Part shown: one piece after another, positions 1-7,202 of the stretch
Layout: each line of letters begins with the position of its first letter
Position numbering within the stretch: the stretch's first letter is position 1
NCBI GenBank assembly: GCA_015068545.1
Contig: SVKH01000016.1
Coordinates: 1-17,013, forward strand
DNA length: 17,013 nt
Direction of reading: 5' to 3'
Source: Oscillospiraceae bacterium
GTDB lineage: Bacteria > Bacillota > Clostridia > UBA1381
Made by a program: the position numbers and the translations under genes
The notes under the pieces: model-generated
The model's input: only the letters and a program-made list of their open reading frames with translations
Database searches by the model: none
What the model was told of the DNA's origin: nothing

Positions 1-1542
1 ATCGAGCTAAAACGTGACGCTAACGCCAACGTTGTCCTTAATAATCTGTTTAAGTTTACACAGATGCAGGAAACTTTCGGCGCTATAATGCTTGCTCTTG
101 TGGATAAGGTTCCGAAAATCCTTAACCTAAGAGAAATGATTGATGCCTACATCACTCACCAAAAGGACGTTATAACAAGACGCACCCAGTTTGACCTGAA
201 AAAAGCAGAGGAACACCTTCACCTATTGGAAGGCTACAAGCTTGTTGTTGAAAATATTGACGAAGTAGTCAGCGTTATCAGAAGATCTGCATCCATAGCC
301 GATGCCAAGCTTGCTCTTTCAGAGCGATTTGGTCTTTCCGAAATTCAGGCAACAGCCATAGTTCAGATGCCACTTGGACGTTTGTCCGGTATGGAACGAG
401 ACAAAATCGAGGCAGACTATCAGCAAACAACAGAAAAAATCGCTTCTTTAAAGAACATTCTGGAAAACGAATCGGTTGTGCTTGATATCGTAAAAGAAGA
501 CCTTACAAAGATTAAGGAAAAATACGGTGATGAAAGAAGAACTGAAATTTCGCTTTCTTCTATTGATATTGAGGACGAAGACCTGATAGAAGAGGAAGAC
601 GTAGTAATCACTCTTACTCACACAGGCTACACCAAGCGCGTTCCGATAGACACCTATAAATCGCAGCATAGAGGCGGTAGAGGTATCTCGGGCATGGCTA
701 CCAAGGAAGAGGATTTTGTTGAGCATATGCTTAACACGTCCACGCATAATCATGTCCTGTTCTTTACTAATCGGGGTATTGTATACAGGATGAAAGGTTA
801 CCAAATACCTGAGGCAAGCAGACAGGCAAAAGGTACCGCAATTGTTAACCTACTTCCTTTGGAACAGGGAGAAAAGATTACCGCTATGATAGCAGTAGCA
901 TCCTTTGACGAAGATCACTTCCTGACTTTTATCACCAAAGACGGTACGGTTAAGAAAACCGACTTGATGGCTTATGCAAAAATCAGAAACGGCGGTTTAA
1001 GAGCTATTGAAATTGCCGAAGGCGATGAGCTGATCAGTGTGCATATCACAGACGGCACAAGCGAGATTATGATAGGTACTCATAACGGTATTGCCATTCG
1101 CTTTGCCGAGACCGATGTTCGTCCAATGGGCAGAACAGCTCACGGTGTTCGCGGTATTAAGCTAAAGGGTGATGACTACGTTGTAGGCGCTGTCACAGTT
1201 AATCCGGAAGCGAAAATACTCACTATCACCGAAAACGGTTATGGTAAAAAGACAGACTTTGACGAATATAAGGTACAGTCCAGAGGCGGTATGGGACTTT
1301 ACAACTACAAGGTTACAGAAAAAACAGGTAACGTTGCAGGTCTTAAGGCGGTTACCGACGAGGACGACGTTATGATTATCACATCCGGTGGCATTATCAT
1401 CAGAACACATACCGGAGAAATCAGCACCTTTGGCAGACAAACCCAAGGTGTTCGCATAATGAAATTAGCAAATGAAACTAAGGTGGTAAGTATAGAAACT
1501 ACACCACATATTGATGAGGAGGAGCAAGTAAATGAAGAATAG
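1..1542 (+). CDS. gyrA: DNA gyrase subunit A, C-terminal two thirds (5' end outside window)
   Basis: The reading frame is open from base 1, so the gene starts upstream; 513 residues are visible. GyrA is the DNA breakage-reunion and wrapping subunit of gyrase (A2B2), which introduces negative supercoils using ATP. The visible part starts in the region following the catalytic tyrosine domain, continues through the helical tower/coiled-coil segment (about codons 50-170) and ends with the beta-pinwheel C-terminal domain built from repeats of the type 'ThxGyxKR..l..y...RGG.G'. The GyrA box, which is needed for DNA wrapping, is at 664-684 and reads QHRGGRG; the family consensus is Q(R/K)RGG(R/K)G, so the second position is His. 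A later blade carries QSRGGMG (about 1276). The active-site Tyr and the N-terminal winged helix are missing only because the window begins late. A short acidic tail (DEEEQVNEE) ends the protein. The stop codon overlaps the next gene's start by 11 bases, which implies co-transcription with the two cyclophilin genes. A ParC identity is less likely because a GyrA box is present. Confidence 0.96.
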   Translation: MELKRDANANVVLNNLFKFTQMQETFGAIMLALVDKVPKILNLREMIDAYITHQKDVITRRTQFDLKKAEEHLHLLEGYKLVVENIDEVVSVIRRSASIADAKLALSERFGLSEIQATAIVQMPLGRLSGMERDKIEADYQQTTEKIASLKNILENESVVLDIVKEDLTKIKEKYGDERRTEISLSSIDIEDEDLIEEEDVVITLTHTGYTKRVPIDTYKSQHRGGRGISGMATKEEDFVEHMLNTSTHNHVLFFTNRGIVYRMKGYQIPEASRQAKGTAIVNLLPLEQGEKITAMIAVASFDEDHFLTFITKDGTVKKTDLMAYAKIRNGGLRAIEIAEGDELISVHITDGTSEIMIGTHNGIAIRFAETDVRPMGRTAHGVRGIKLKGDDYVVGAVTVNPEAKILTITENGYGKKTDFDEYKVQSRGGMGLYNYKVTEKTGNVAGLKAVTDEDDVMIITSGGIIIRTHTGEISTFGRQTQGVRIMKLANETKVVSIETTPHIDEEEQVNEE

Positions 1543-2191
1543 GAGAATTATTATGAACTCTATTTTAAGTATCTTTTTAGCTATGACAATGTTTGCAGGC
1601 GCAGGCTGTGCCTCAGACAAGAAGACTGATGGTGTTGACAAGAGCGATGCTATCCAAATCAAAATTGTACTTGAAGACGGCGCAGAAATGAAAGGTGAGC
1701 TATACCCTAACGTAGCTCCAAAATCTGTAGAAAACTTTGTTAACTTGATTGAACAGGATTTCTTTGATGGTACTATCTTCCATAGATGTATCGAAGGATT
1801 TATGATTCAGGGCGGTGGCTTTGAAAGGGATTTCTATGACGGAAACTTCGAATCTAAAGAAACAGCAACTATCGAAGGCGAATTTACAGATAACGGATTC
1901 AAAAACGACCTGAAGCACACAAGAGGTGTACTTTCTATGGCAAGAACCAGTCAGCCTAACTCAGCTTCCAGCCAGTTCTTTATTATGCACCAAGACTCCC
2001 CACATCTTGACGGCCAGTATGCCGCTTTTGGTGCAATCACAGAAGGACTTGACGTTGTAGATAAAATCGCCACAGGCGCAACTACTGCTATCGAAGGCAA
2101 GATTACCTTCCAAGGCGAGGAATACACACAGCAGATGACTGACGTTCCTGTAGAGCCTGTTGTAATTAAAACTATCGACATCATCGAATAA
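1532..2191 (+). CDS. Cyclophilin-type peptidyl-prolyl isomerase, predicted lipoprotein
   Basis: A 219-residue cyclophilin (EC 5.2.1.8) expected outside the membrane, where it would catalyse cis-trans isomerisation of X-Pro bonds in secreted proteins. The N-terminus has basic residues (MKNRR), a hydrophobic stretch and then AGAGC with Cys26 as candidate lipidated cysteine. This lipobox is imperfect because Gly is at -3 instead of Leu/Val/Ile. The cyclophilin domain runs from about residue 43 to the end and contains the active-site sequences IFHRCIEGFMIQGGG and NSASSQFFIMHQDSPHLDGQ. Where human cyclophilin A has the cyclosporin-contacting Trp (WLDG), this protein has His (HLDG). The start at 1532 is preferred over the in-frame ATG at 1553 because GAGGAGGA sits 8 bases before it. 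The gene overlaps the gyrA stop, suggesting translational coupling. It is a paralogue of the next gene. Confidence 0.9.
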   Translation: MKNRRIIMNSILSIFLAMTMFAGAGCASDKKTDGVDKSDAIQIKIVLEDGAEMKGELYPNVAPKSVENFVNLIEQDFFDGTIFHRCIEGFMIQGGGFERDFYDGNFESKETATIEGEFTDNGFKNDLKHTRGVLSMARTSQPNSASSQFFIMHQDSPHLDGQYAAFGAITEGLDVVDKIATGATTAIEGKITFQGEEYTQQMTDVPVEPVVIKTIDIIE

Positions 2192-2205
2192 GAAAGGCAA
2201 AAGCT

Positions 2206-2682
2206 ATGATAAATATTGAAATTGAGATGACATCAGGTGACATTATAAAGGCTGAGCTTTACCCTGACATTGCACCCATTACAGTAGAAAACTTTGTAGG
2301 ATTGATAAACAAGAACTTCTTTGATGGACTTATTTTCCATAGAGTTATTAAAGGCTTTATGATTCAAGGCGGCGGATATAACCAATTTGGCGACCACATC
2401 GAAGCTCCTTCTATCAAGGGCGAATTTGATTCAAACGGCGTTCCAAACAGCCTGAAGCATACAAGAGGTGTGCTATCCATGGCAAGAACTATGTTCCCTA
2501 ATTCAGCCTCCAGCCAGTTCTTTATCATGCATCAGGATGCTCCGCACCTTGACGGTCAGTACGCTGCTTTCGGTAAGGTTACCGAAGGGATTGAAGTAGT
2601 AGATAAGATTGCCGAATGCGACACAAATGCCGGCGACGAGCCAATCAAAAAGCAAGTGATTAAAACAATCAGACTTGCGTAA
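2206..2682 (+). CDS. Cyclophilin-type peptidyl-prolyl isomerase, cytoplasmic
   Basis: A 158-residue cyclophilin with no signal peptide, so probably a cytosolic prolyl isomerase/folding helper. The domain fills the whole protein, as in small bacterial PpiB-type enzymes. It shows FHRVIKGFMIQGGG, KHTRGVLSMART, PNSASSQFFIMHQDAPHLDG and AAFGKVTEG. As in its upstream neighbour, the cyclosporin-contact Trp is replaced by His. It lies 14 bases after the lipoprotein paralogue, with AGAAAGG before the ATG, and is read in the same transcript as gyrA. The two domains are closely similar over their full length, with many synonymous differences at DNA level. This points to an old tandem duplication after which one copy gained or lost an export signal. 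The symbol ppiB would be a reasonable guess but is not proven. Confidence 0.93.
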   Translation: MINIEIEMTSGDIIKAELYPDIAPITVENFVGLINKNFFDGLIFHRVIKGFMIQGGGYNQFGDHIEAPSIKGEFDSNGVPNSLKHTRGVLSMARTMFPNSASSQFFIMHQDAPHLDGQYAAFGKVTEGIEVVDKIAECDTNAGDEPIKKQVIKTIRLA

Positions 2683-2785
2683 AAGTGTAAAAAGCTCCGG
2701 CCAAAGAACTGCCTGCGGGCGTATGAATACTATTTTGTTATTTTTGGAAATTATTATCAGGAGCAAGTTTTCACATAATTAAAAC

Positions 2786-2831
2786 AGCCGATATTGTATA
2801 ACTGGGTAGTTCCCAACGTACAATATCGGCT
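2786..2831 (+). terminator. Stem-loop terminator after the gyrA-cyclophilin unit
   Basis: A perfect 13-bp stem (2786-2798 with 2819-2831) begins AGCCGATATT on the left arm. The 20-base loop can itself form TGGG/CCCA. The stem is followed by TATTTTACTTTA, an imperfect U-tract. It lies about 100 bases after the cyclophilin stop. It may also work in the opposite direction. The stretch 2683-2785 between gene and stem shows no gene. Confidence 0.65.
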
Positions 2832-2837
2832 TATTTT

Positions 2838-2897
2838 ACTTTATAGGAAACTGCGTTCCCATAAAGCAAAAAAATTATACTGCAGTGCAATTTTTTT
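2838..2897. other. Two further hairpins in the convergent gap
   Basis: Within the 310-base gap between the convergent cyclophilin and phosphatase genes there are two more inverted repeats. The first is CTTTAT-A-GGAA with TTCC-C-ATAAAG (2838-2866). The second is a 9-bp A/T-only stem, AAAAAAATT with AATTTTTTT (2868-2876 with 2889-2897), around the palindrome ACTGCAGT. No ORF with a ribosome binding site is seen here. They may be terminator debris or contribute to transcript ends; no specific function can be assigned. Confidence 0.4.
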
Positions 2898-2934
2898 CAA
2901 AAATCTAAAGCTTTTCAAAAAAAGCACATGGCAT

Positions 2935-2989
2935 AAGAAAAGCAACTTCGACCTTCCGCCGTAGGCGGTGTTGCGAAACTGCTTTTCTT
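2935..2989 (-). terminator. Long compound hairpin, probable terminator of the cysK-phosphatase unit
   Basis: Three nested stems form one long hairpin just past the phosphatase stop codon: AAGAAAAGCA with TGCTTTTCTT (outer, 10 bp), TTCG with CGAA (middle), and CCGCC-GTA-GGCGG (inner). The T-rich part lies inside the outer stem and not after it, in both directions. Termination is therefore likely but not certain, and an RNA-processing or 3'-end-stabilising role is possible. Confidence 0.55.
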
Positions 2990-2992
2990 GTT

Positions 2993-3637
2993 CTAAACAT
3001 TTTTCGGAAGACTTGTTGCAAGAGCTTTTAAATGCTCATCTTCTCCAGCAAAATCCAAAGTAAATTTGCCCTTTTCGTAATTCACCTGAGTTACAGAAGC
3101 ATTAGATACCCACGGGATATCCTTCATTTCGTCAAAGTTATTACCCTGACACAAGCACTGCATACATCTTATCGGAGTTGCATGAGTAGCTATTACTACG
3201 GTTTTGCCTTGGTTTTCTTCTGCAATTCTGGTAACTTCCGCTACTATCCTTTGGGATAGCTCCTTTACGGATTCCCCATCGGTACAACGGGCATTTCCTA
3301 TATCGTTTCTCCATATCCAGTACGGCTTTTCAAAAGCTTCTGATAGGTAGTCAAAAGCCAAGCCCTCCCACTTTCCTGCATATATTTCTCTCAGCTCAGA
3401 ATCGGGAGTAACATCTAACCCGCAGGCTTCTGCCACAGCACAGCCTGTATCAAAAGCTCTTTTCAGGTCACTGGCATATATTTTATCTACAACATAATTT
3501 TCTGCCACATATTCTGCGGTTTTCTTTACCTGCTTTTCTCCGATAGGTGATAAATCCACATCGGTATGTCCCGCAAAGTTTCGCTCTAAATTCGCCAAAC
3601 TGTGCCCATGTCGTATAAGTATAAGCTTAGTCATCAT
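2993..3637 (-). CDS. Histidine phosphatase family protein (phosphoglycerate-mutase-like)
   Basis: A 214-residue protein of the branch-1 histidine phosphatase superfamily. The catalytic RHG motif is LIRHGHS (His10, the phospho-accepting residue). SDLKRAFDTG supplies Arg60, ELREIYAGKWEG supplies the acid residue Glu84, and VVIATHATPIRCM supplies the second His (His152). This complete set argues for an active phosphatase or cofactor-dependent mutase; family members act on phosphorylated sugars, nucleotides or cobalamin-pathway intermediates, and the substrate cannot be told from sequence. The gene starts only 5 bases after the cysteine synthase stop, and GAGGTGA overlaps that stop, so the two are co-transcribed. 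Two ATG codons are adjacent (3637 and 3634). The second has better spacing from GAGG and may be the true start. Confidence 0.9.
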   Translation of the reverse strand: MMTKLILIRHGHSLANLERNFAGHTDVDLSPIGEKQVKKTAEYVAENYVVDKIYASDLKRAFDTGCAVAEACGLDVTPDSELREIYAGKWEGLAFDYLSEAFEKPYWIWRNDIGNARCTDGESVKELSQRIVAEVTRIAEENQGKTVVIATHATPIRCMQCLCQGNNFDEMKDIPWVSNASVTQVNYEKGKFTLDFAGEDEHLKALATSLPKNV

Positions 3638-3642
3638 TCACC

Positions 3643-4575
3643 TCAAAATTCCTCAAATAGGGGCGTTGAAAAATATCGCTCCGCAGTATCCGGTAAAACA
3701 GTAACCACCGTTTTGCCTTTACCCAACTTCTTCGCCAATTTTATAGCAGCGGCAACATTTGTTCCTCCCGATATTCCGCACATCAAGCCTTCCTTTTTTG
3801 CTAAGTCTTTGGAGGTTTCTATGGCTTCTTCGTCAGTTACAATACAGATATCGTTGTAAATATCGCAATTTAAAATTTTTGGGATAATTCCGTCACCTAT
3901 ACCCATCTGAAGATGAGTCCCAATATTTCCACCTGCCAAAATTGCGGCATTTTCCGGTTCTACTGCCCATATCTCTATATCAGGATTATGTTCCTTTAAC
4001 ACTTCGCCTATGCCTGTTATAGTGCCTCCTGTGCCTATTCCTGCGCAAAATCCTTGAATAGGTCGGTCTGCCTGCTCTAGTATCTCTATGGCTGTGTGGC
4101 TGATGTGCGCCATGGTATTTGCCTCATTTTCAAATTGCTGTGGGACATACACCCTACTGTCCTTCTCAGCCATTTCTAAGGCATACCTTGTGCATTCCCT
4201 GATGCAAGCGCCTATATCACCGTCATCATGAATCAGCACAACCTCTGCTCCGTAATGCTTTACTATTTTGCGTCTTTCCTCGCTAACGGAATCCGGCATA
4301 ACGATTATGGCTTTATATCCTCTTACCGCACTTACCAAAGCTAGACCTATCCCTTGATTTCCGCTTGTAGGCTCTACTATAATGCTGTCTTTATCTAATA
4401 GTCCTTTCTTTTCCGCCTCCAGCAACATATTGTATGCGGTTCGTGTTTTGATAGATCCGCCTATATTTACTCCCTCAAACTTAACGAGGACTTCGGCAGA
4501 GTCTTCATCAGTCATTTTATTTAATCTTACAAGCGGAGTGTTTCCTATCGCTTCAAGAATGCTGTTACAAATCAT
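3643..4575 (-). CDS. cysK: Cysteine synthase (O-acetylserine sulfhydrylase), PLP-dependent
   Basis: A 310-residue fold-type II PLP enzyme that makes L-cysteine from O-acetyl-L-serine and sulfide. Visible motifs are GNTPLVRL near the N-terminus, the PLP lysine in GGSIKTRTA (Lys43), the substrate loop EPTSGNQGIGLA, the phosphate-binding loop GIGTGGTITG, GISGGTNVAAA, and the C-terminal PDTAERYFST. In the substrate loop, Gln replaces the Thr of the commonest TSGNTG form. The ORF can be extended to a TTG at 4590. ATG at 4575 is chosen because GAGGAGA lies 6 bases before it and would otherwise be inside the coding sequence. A promoter with an extended -10 lies at 4642-4671. The histidine phosphatase follows in the same operon. 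No T-box or S-box leader is seen in the short (about 60-base) leader. Confidence 0.93.
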   Translation of the reverse strand: MICNSILEAIGNTPLVRLNKMTDEDSAEVLVKFEGVNIGGSIKTRTAYNMLLEAEKKGLLDKDSIIVEPTSGNQGIGLALVSAVRGYKAIIVMPDSVSEERRKIVKHYGAEVVLIHDDGDIGACIRECTRYALEMAEKDSRVYVPQQFENEANTMAHISHTAIEILEQADRPIQGFCAGIGTGGTITGIGEVLKEHNPDIEIWAVEPENAAILAGGNIGTHLQMGIGDGIIPKILNCDIYNDICIVTDEEAIETSKDLAKKEGLMCGISGGTNVAAAIKLAKKLGKGKTVVTVLPDTAERYFSTPLFEEF

Positions 4576-4641
4576 ATAATCTCTCCTCAAATTTTGTTCT
4601 ATACAATATTCTATTCACCAGAACAAAAATACGTCCTGTTT

Positions 4642-4671
4642 ATTGTATCACATTTTGGCATTGTCTGTCAA
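4642..4671 (-). promoter_or_regulatory. Sigma-A promoter of cysK, extended -10
   Basis: Reading on the minus strand: TTGACA (4671-4666), an 18-base spacer, then TACAAT (4647-4642) preceded by TGTGA, which gives an extended -10 (TGATACAAT). The predicted start is near 4635, leaving a leader of about 60 bases before the ATG at 4575. Confidence 0.75.
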
Positions 4672-4681
4672 TTTTTCGGAG

Positions 4682-4712
4682 AAAAAAAGAAGCCGTCATT
4701 TTTGACAGCTTC
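4682..4712 (-). terminator. Rho-independent terminator of the NSS transporter gene
   Basis: On the minus strand, GAAGC-T-GTCA pairs with TGAC-G-GCTTC (4712-4689) with one mismatch, followed directly by seven T residues. It starts 9 bases after the transporter stop codon. It also separates the transporter transcript from the cysK promoter that follows. Confidence 0.88.
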
Positions 4713-4721
4713 TATATATTT

Positions 4722-6110
4722 TTACGCAAATACTCCAAATCCTGAGATAAGGATCAACACCAAACAAACAGGAGCAATGAACTTAATCATTACATTGTAC
4801 AGACCTTCTCGGCTGAACTTTTCGCCGTTTTTCTTGATTTCGTCTGTGATTACTGTTGTTTTGCAAGCCCAACCAACCATCAGGCAGGTAAGAAGTGCAA
4901 CTATCGGCATAACTACACTGTTGATTGCGTAGTCCATAACATCCAGTAAGTTTTGATCTGTTGCACCATTTGGAAGAGTAATTCCAAAGGATAGTACATT
5001 ATATCCCAAGCATACCACAAGAGCTATTGCAGAAGTCACTACAACAGATAATGTTGTTGCTTTTTTTCTTGATATGTCCCACTTATCCATAACCATAGAT
5101 ACGATTGCTTCCAGTAGTGATACCGATGAAGTAAGTGCGGCAAACAACACAAGAATAAAGAACAAAGCGCCTATGATATGACCTACAAATCCCATCTGCT
5201 GGAACACCTGCGGAAGAGATATGAACAGAAGGCTAGGACCGGCTTTTTCAAGACCTGCCGCGCCCTGGAAGGTGAAAACAGTAGGAATCATGATAAGACC
5301 TGCCAGCAACGCCACAGCTGTATCAAAAATTTCAATTTGGTTAACTGATTTAACTAGGTCAGAATCATCCTTTACATATGATCCGTATGTAACCATAATA
5401 CCCATAGCAAGGCTCATTGAGAAGAAAATCTGTCCTACTGCATCAAGTGCTATCCTAAAGAATCTGCCTACCGTCATGCCTGTAAAGTCAGGAATAACGT
5501 AGATTTTAAGTCCGTCAATAGCATTTCTGCCACTTTCAGGATCCTTTAAAGTAAGGGAGAAAATAGCGATACCTATTACTATTACCGCAAGTGCCGGCAT
5601 GAGTACCTTAGAAAACTTTTCTATACCCTTTTCCACACCAAAGAATACCACCACGGCACTTATTCCAAGGAAAATTGCACACCATAGAATTGGCGAAAAG
5701 CTTGAAATAAAGTTCACAAAGAATCCGTCTGCAACGGTCTTCATACCCGCGCCAATCAGGTAGTCTACCGAATACTTTGTTACCCAACCACCGATTACGC
5801 AGTAGTATGGGAAAATGATAGTTGGAACTATCGCCGTTATAGGTCCTAAAAAAGCAAATTTCTTGCTTATCTTACCATAAGCTGTAATAGGACTGCTCTT
5901 TGTTTTTCTGCCCATAGCGATTTCCGTTGCCATCAGGGCAAATCCAAAGGTTAACGCCATGATTATGTACACCAAAAGGAATACACCGCCACCGTCTTTA
6001 GCGGCAAGATACGGGAATCTCCAAAGATTTCCCAATCCAACAGCCGAGCCTGCCGCCGCAAGGACAAATCCTATTCTGCCGGAAAAGCTTCCTCTTTTTT
6101 TCTGATCCAT
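4722..6110 (-). CDS. Sodium-dependent transporter, NSS/SNF family (LeuT/MhsT type)
   Basis: A 462-residue integral membrane protein of the neurotransmitter:sodium symporter family, which in bacteria takes up amino acids with Na+. The family signature is in TM1: AAAGSAVGLGNLWRFPY (residues about 18-34), with Asn28 at the place of the LeuT Na+ ligand Asn27 and Ser22 where LeuT has Asn21. GGGVFLLVYI and ATEIAMGRK follow in TM2. About eleven hydrophobic segments can be counted, and the protein ends right after the last one (ISGFGVFA). The shorter length than LeuT fits the common bacterial 11-TM type. The start at 6110 has AAGGAG upstream at good spacing. The gene is monocistronic, with promoter at 6146-6174 and terminator at 4682-4712. 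The substrate cannot be predicted; an aromatic or branched-chain amino acid is the usual case. Confidence 0.93.
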   Translation of the reverse strand: MDQKKRGSFSGRIGFVLAAAGSAVGLGNLWRFPYLAAKDGGGVFLLVYIIMALTFGFALMATEIAMGRKTKSSPITAYGKISKKFAFLGPITAIVPTIIFPYYCVIGGWVTKYSVDYLIGAGMKTVADGFFVNFISSFSPILWCAIFLGISAVVVFFGVEKGIEKFSKVLMPALAVIVIGIAIFSLTLKDPESGRNAIDGLKIYVIPDFTGMTVGRFFRIALDAVGQIFFSMSLAMGIMVTYGSYVKDDSDLVKSVNQIEIFDTAVALLAGLIMIPTVFTFQGAAGLEKAGPSLLFISLPQVFQQMGFVGHIIGALFFILVLFAALTSSVSLLEAIVSMVMDKWDISRKKATTLSVVVTSAIALVVCLGYNVLSFGITLPNGATDQNLLDVMDYAINSVVMPIVALLTCLMVGWACKTTVITDEIKKNGEKFSREGLYNVMIKFIAPVCLVLILISGFGVFA

Positions 6111-6145
6111 AAAATCACTCCTTAATATTTAAATTCATTTTAAGC

Positions 6146-6174
6146 ATTATATCACAATTTGTAGAATTTTACAA
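6146..6174 (-). promoter_or_regulatory. Sigma-A promoter of the NSS transporter gene
   Basis: Minus strand: TTGTAA (6174-6169), a 17-base spacer, then TATAAT (6151-6146) preceded by TGTGA, giving a perfect extended -10. It lies 36 bases upstream of the transporter ATG. Confidence 0.75.
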
Positions 6175-6408
6175 TAGTTTATGGTTTTATATTCTATATC
6201 ATTTTTGTAACAAAACCCTTTTATAAATACAAATATGCACCTCTTTTGAGTCACGCTACTGTGGTAATGCAAATACAGTGCCAAATCTGAGCGCACAATG
6301 GCATCTTCAACCGCAACGTTTTAAAATATGTAATCTCTACTAAAATTCTACTTGCAAATCTCAAAAAATACAGCCTTTATTGTAAACTATATGTACGGAG
6401 AGAGCGCT
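6175..6408. other. Intergenic stretch with no recognisable gene
   Basis: About 230 bases between the transporter promoter and the decayed regulator. A short inverted repeat ACTGT...ACAGT lies near 6258-6279, and a GCCA...TGGC pair lies just after it. No ORF with a ribosome binding site, no RNA motif and no mobile-element end could be recognised. A weak GGAGAG lies about 7 bases before the remnant start at 6409. Confidence 0.4.
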
Positions 6409-6688
6409 ATGTGTGGTTACAAATTTGGCAACTACATTTTTTAATCAAGAACTGAAAAAGGCTTGTCATAAGCAAAATTGGCATAAATGCTAGGTGTATC
6501 AGATAAAGCAGTTTCAAAATGGGAAAATGGCAGGACTTACAATGAGTAATGAGATAAGAAGAATTACAAAGATATTGGAACTCCCACAAACCGGCAAAAA
6601 TCATGAGTTTAGAAAGTATCATTTCCAGTTGGCAGTTGAGCATTATGTCCCCAAAAGTTGGGGAAAGAAAAAGCAGAAATGTTTGTAA
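6409..6688 (+). pseudogene. Decayed XRE/Cro-type helix-turn-helix regulator
   Basis: In one frame from ATG 6409 the translation reads like the N-terminus of a Clostridia HTH_XRE regulator (RTEKGLS-x-AKLA-x-MLGVSDKAVSKWENGR). It is broken by three in-frame TAA codons, two of them where intact relatives usually have Gln or Glu, and it stops at 6547-6549. The motif SDKAVSKWENGR is the recognition helix signature of this family. Just past it the similarity seems to move into another frame (NEIRRITKILEL, from about 6544), which stays open to TAA at 6686-6688; that resembles the last helix of the domain after a frameshift. The C-terminal 30 residues (ending GKKKQKCL) match nothing I know. The gene is clearly non-functional as a standard protein. 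Its presence marks an accessory, decaying region. Confidence 0.72.
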
Positions 6689-6752
6689 TACAAAGACACC
6701 TTTCACATAGTTCTGAGAGACAAGATTTGAAAAAGATTTATTTATATAGTTA

Positions 6753-6782
6753 AAAATACCACCCTATAAAGAGTGGTATTTT
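6753..6782. terminator. Bidirectional terminator hairpin
   Basis: AAAATACCAC (6753-6762) pairs perfectly with GTGGTATTTT (6773-6782) around a 10-base loop. A run of A before and T after the stem make it usable in both directions. It lies 6 bases after the stop codon of the minus-strand small membrane protein gene and also closes the plus-strand regulator remnant. Confidence 0.8.
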
Positions 6783-6787
6783 ATGTA

Positions 6788-7072
6788 TTAAGATATAGAA
6801 ATTAAAAACAATAATAACCAAATACCAGCAGCAACAAGACCACATACAAAACTGAACTTAACAATGCTTCTTATTGTTTTGATATATTCAAGTTGCTTCA
6901 TAGCAACCAACAATGGTAAATCTTCATCTGTTATATTATCAATAATGACTTTTTGTTCTTCTTCCATATCATTTTTGATAATAATATCATCATCTTTTTT
7001 GTATTTTACTGGTTCTGTGTCAAGAACACCCATTCTTGCTAACCTTTTGATAATGTTAATATCTGTTTTCAA
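6788..7072 (-). CDS. Small single-pass membrane protein, unknown function
   Basis: A 94-residue protein I do not recognise. Residues 1-55 are hydrophilic and acidic, with a KKDDD stretch and a TDEDLPLLVAMKQLEYI segment. Residues about 68-92 are strongly hydrophobic (FSFVCGLVAAGIWLLLFLI) and should form one C-terminal transmembrane helix, so the bulk probably faces the cytoplasm. The start is a TTG codon at 7072 with AAGGGGG about 8 bases upstream; no in-frame ATG is better placed. A good promoter (7105-7133) and a terminator (6753-6782) frame it as a complete single-gene unit, which supports that it is real and expressed. There is no clear functional link with its neighbours. Confidence 0.75.
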   Translation of the reverse strand: MKTDINIIKRLARMGVLDTEPVKYKKDDDIIIKNDMEEEQKVIIDNITDEDLPLLVAMKQLEYIKTIRSIVKFSFVCGLVAAGIWLLLFLISIS

Positions 7073-7104
7073 ATTGAAAACCCCCTTATTTTTAAGATGA
7101 TTAT

Positions 7105-7133
7105 ATTATATACCAAAATACTCCAAGAATCAA
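7105..7133 (-). promoter_or_regulatory. Sigma-A promoter of the small membrane protein gene
   Basis: Minus strand: TTGATT (7133-7128), a 17-base spacer, TATAAT (7110-7105). The leader before the TTG start is about 25 bases. It is divergent to the plus-strand promoter at 7168-7196. Confidence 0.7.
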
Positions 7134-7167
7134 TATAATTAGACAAAACAATAAATTATTGTATAAT

Positions 7168-7196
7168 TTGACAGAACAGAAAAACCATCTTATTAT
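7168..7196 (+). promoter_or_regulatory. Sigma-A promoter driving a unit without an intact ORF
   Basis: TTGACA (7168-7173), exactly 17 bases, TATTAT (7191-7196). The predicted start is near 7203. No intact gene follows on the plus strand, so this promoter drives either a remnant or a non-coding RNA. Confidence 0.6.
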
Positions 7197-7202
7197 GCTT
7201 TT

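Noticed and set aside
4576..4590. TTG start giving cysteine synthase 5 extra residues
   Set aside because: The extra codons are the Shine-Dalgarno sequence (GAGGAGA) of the ATG at 4575.
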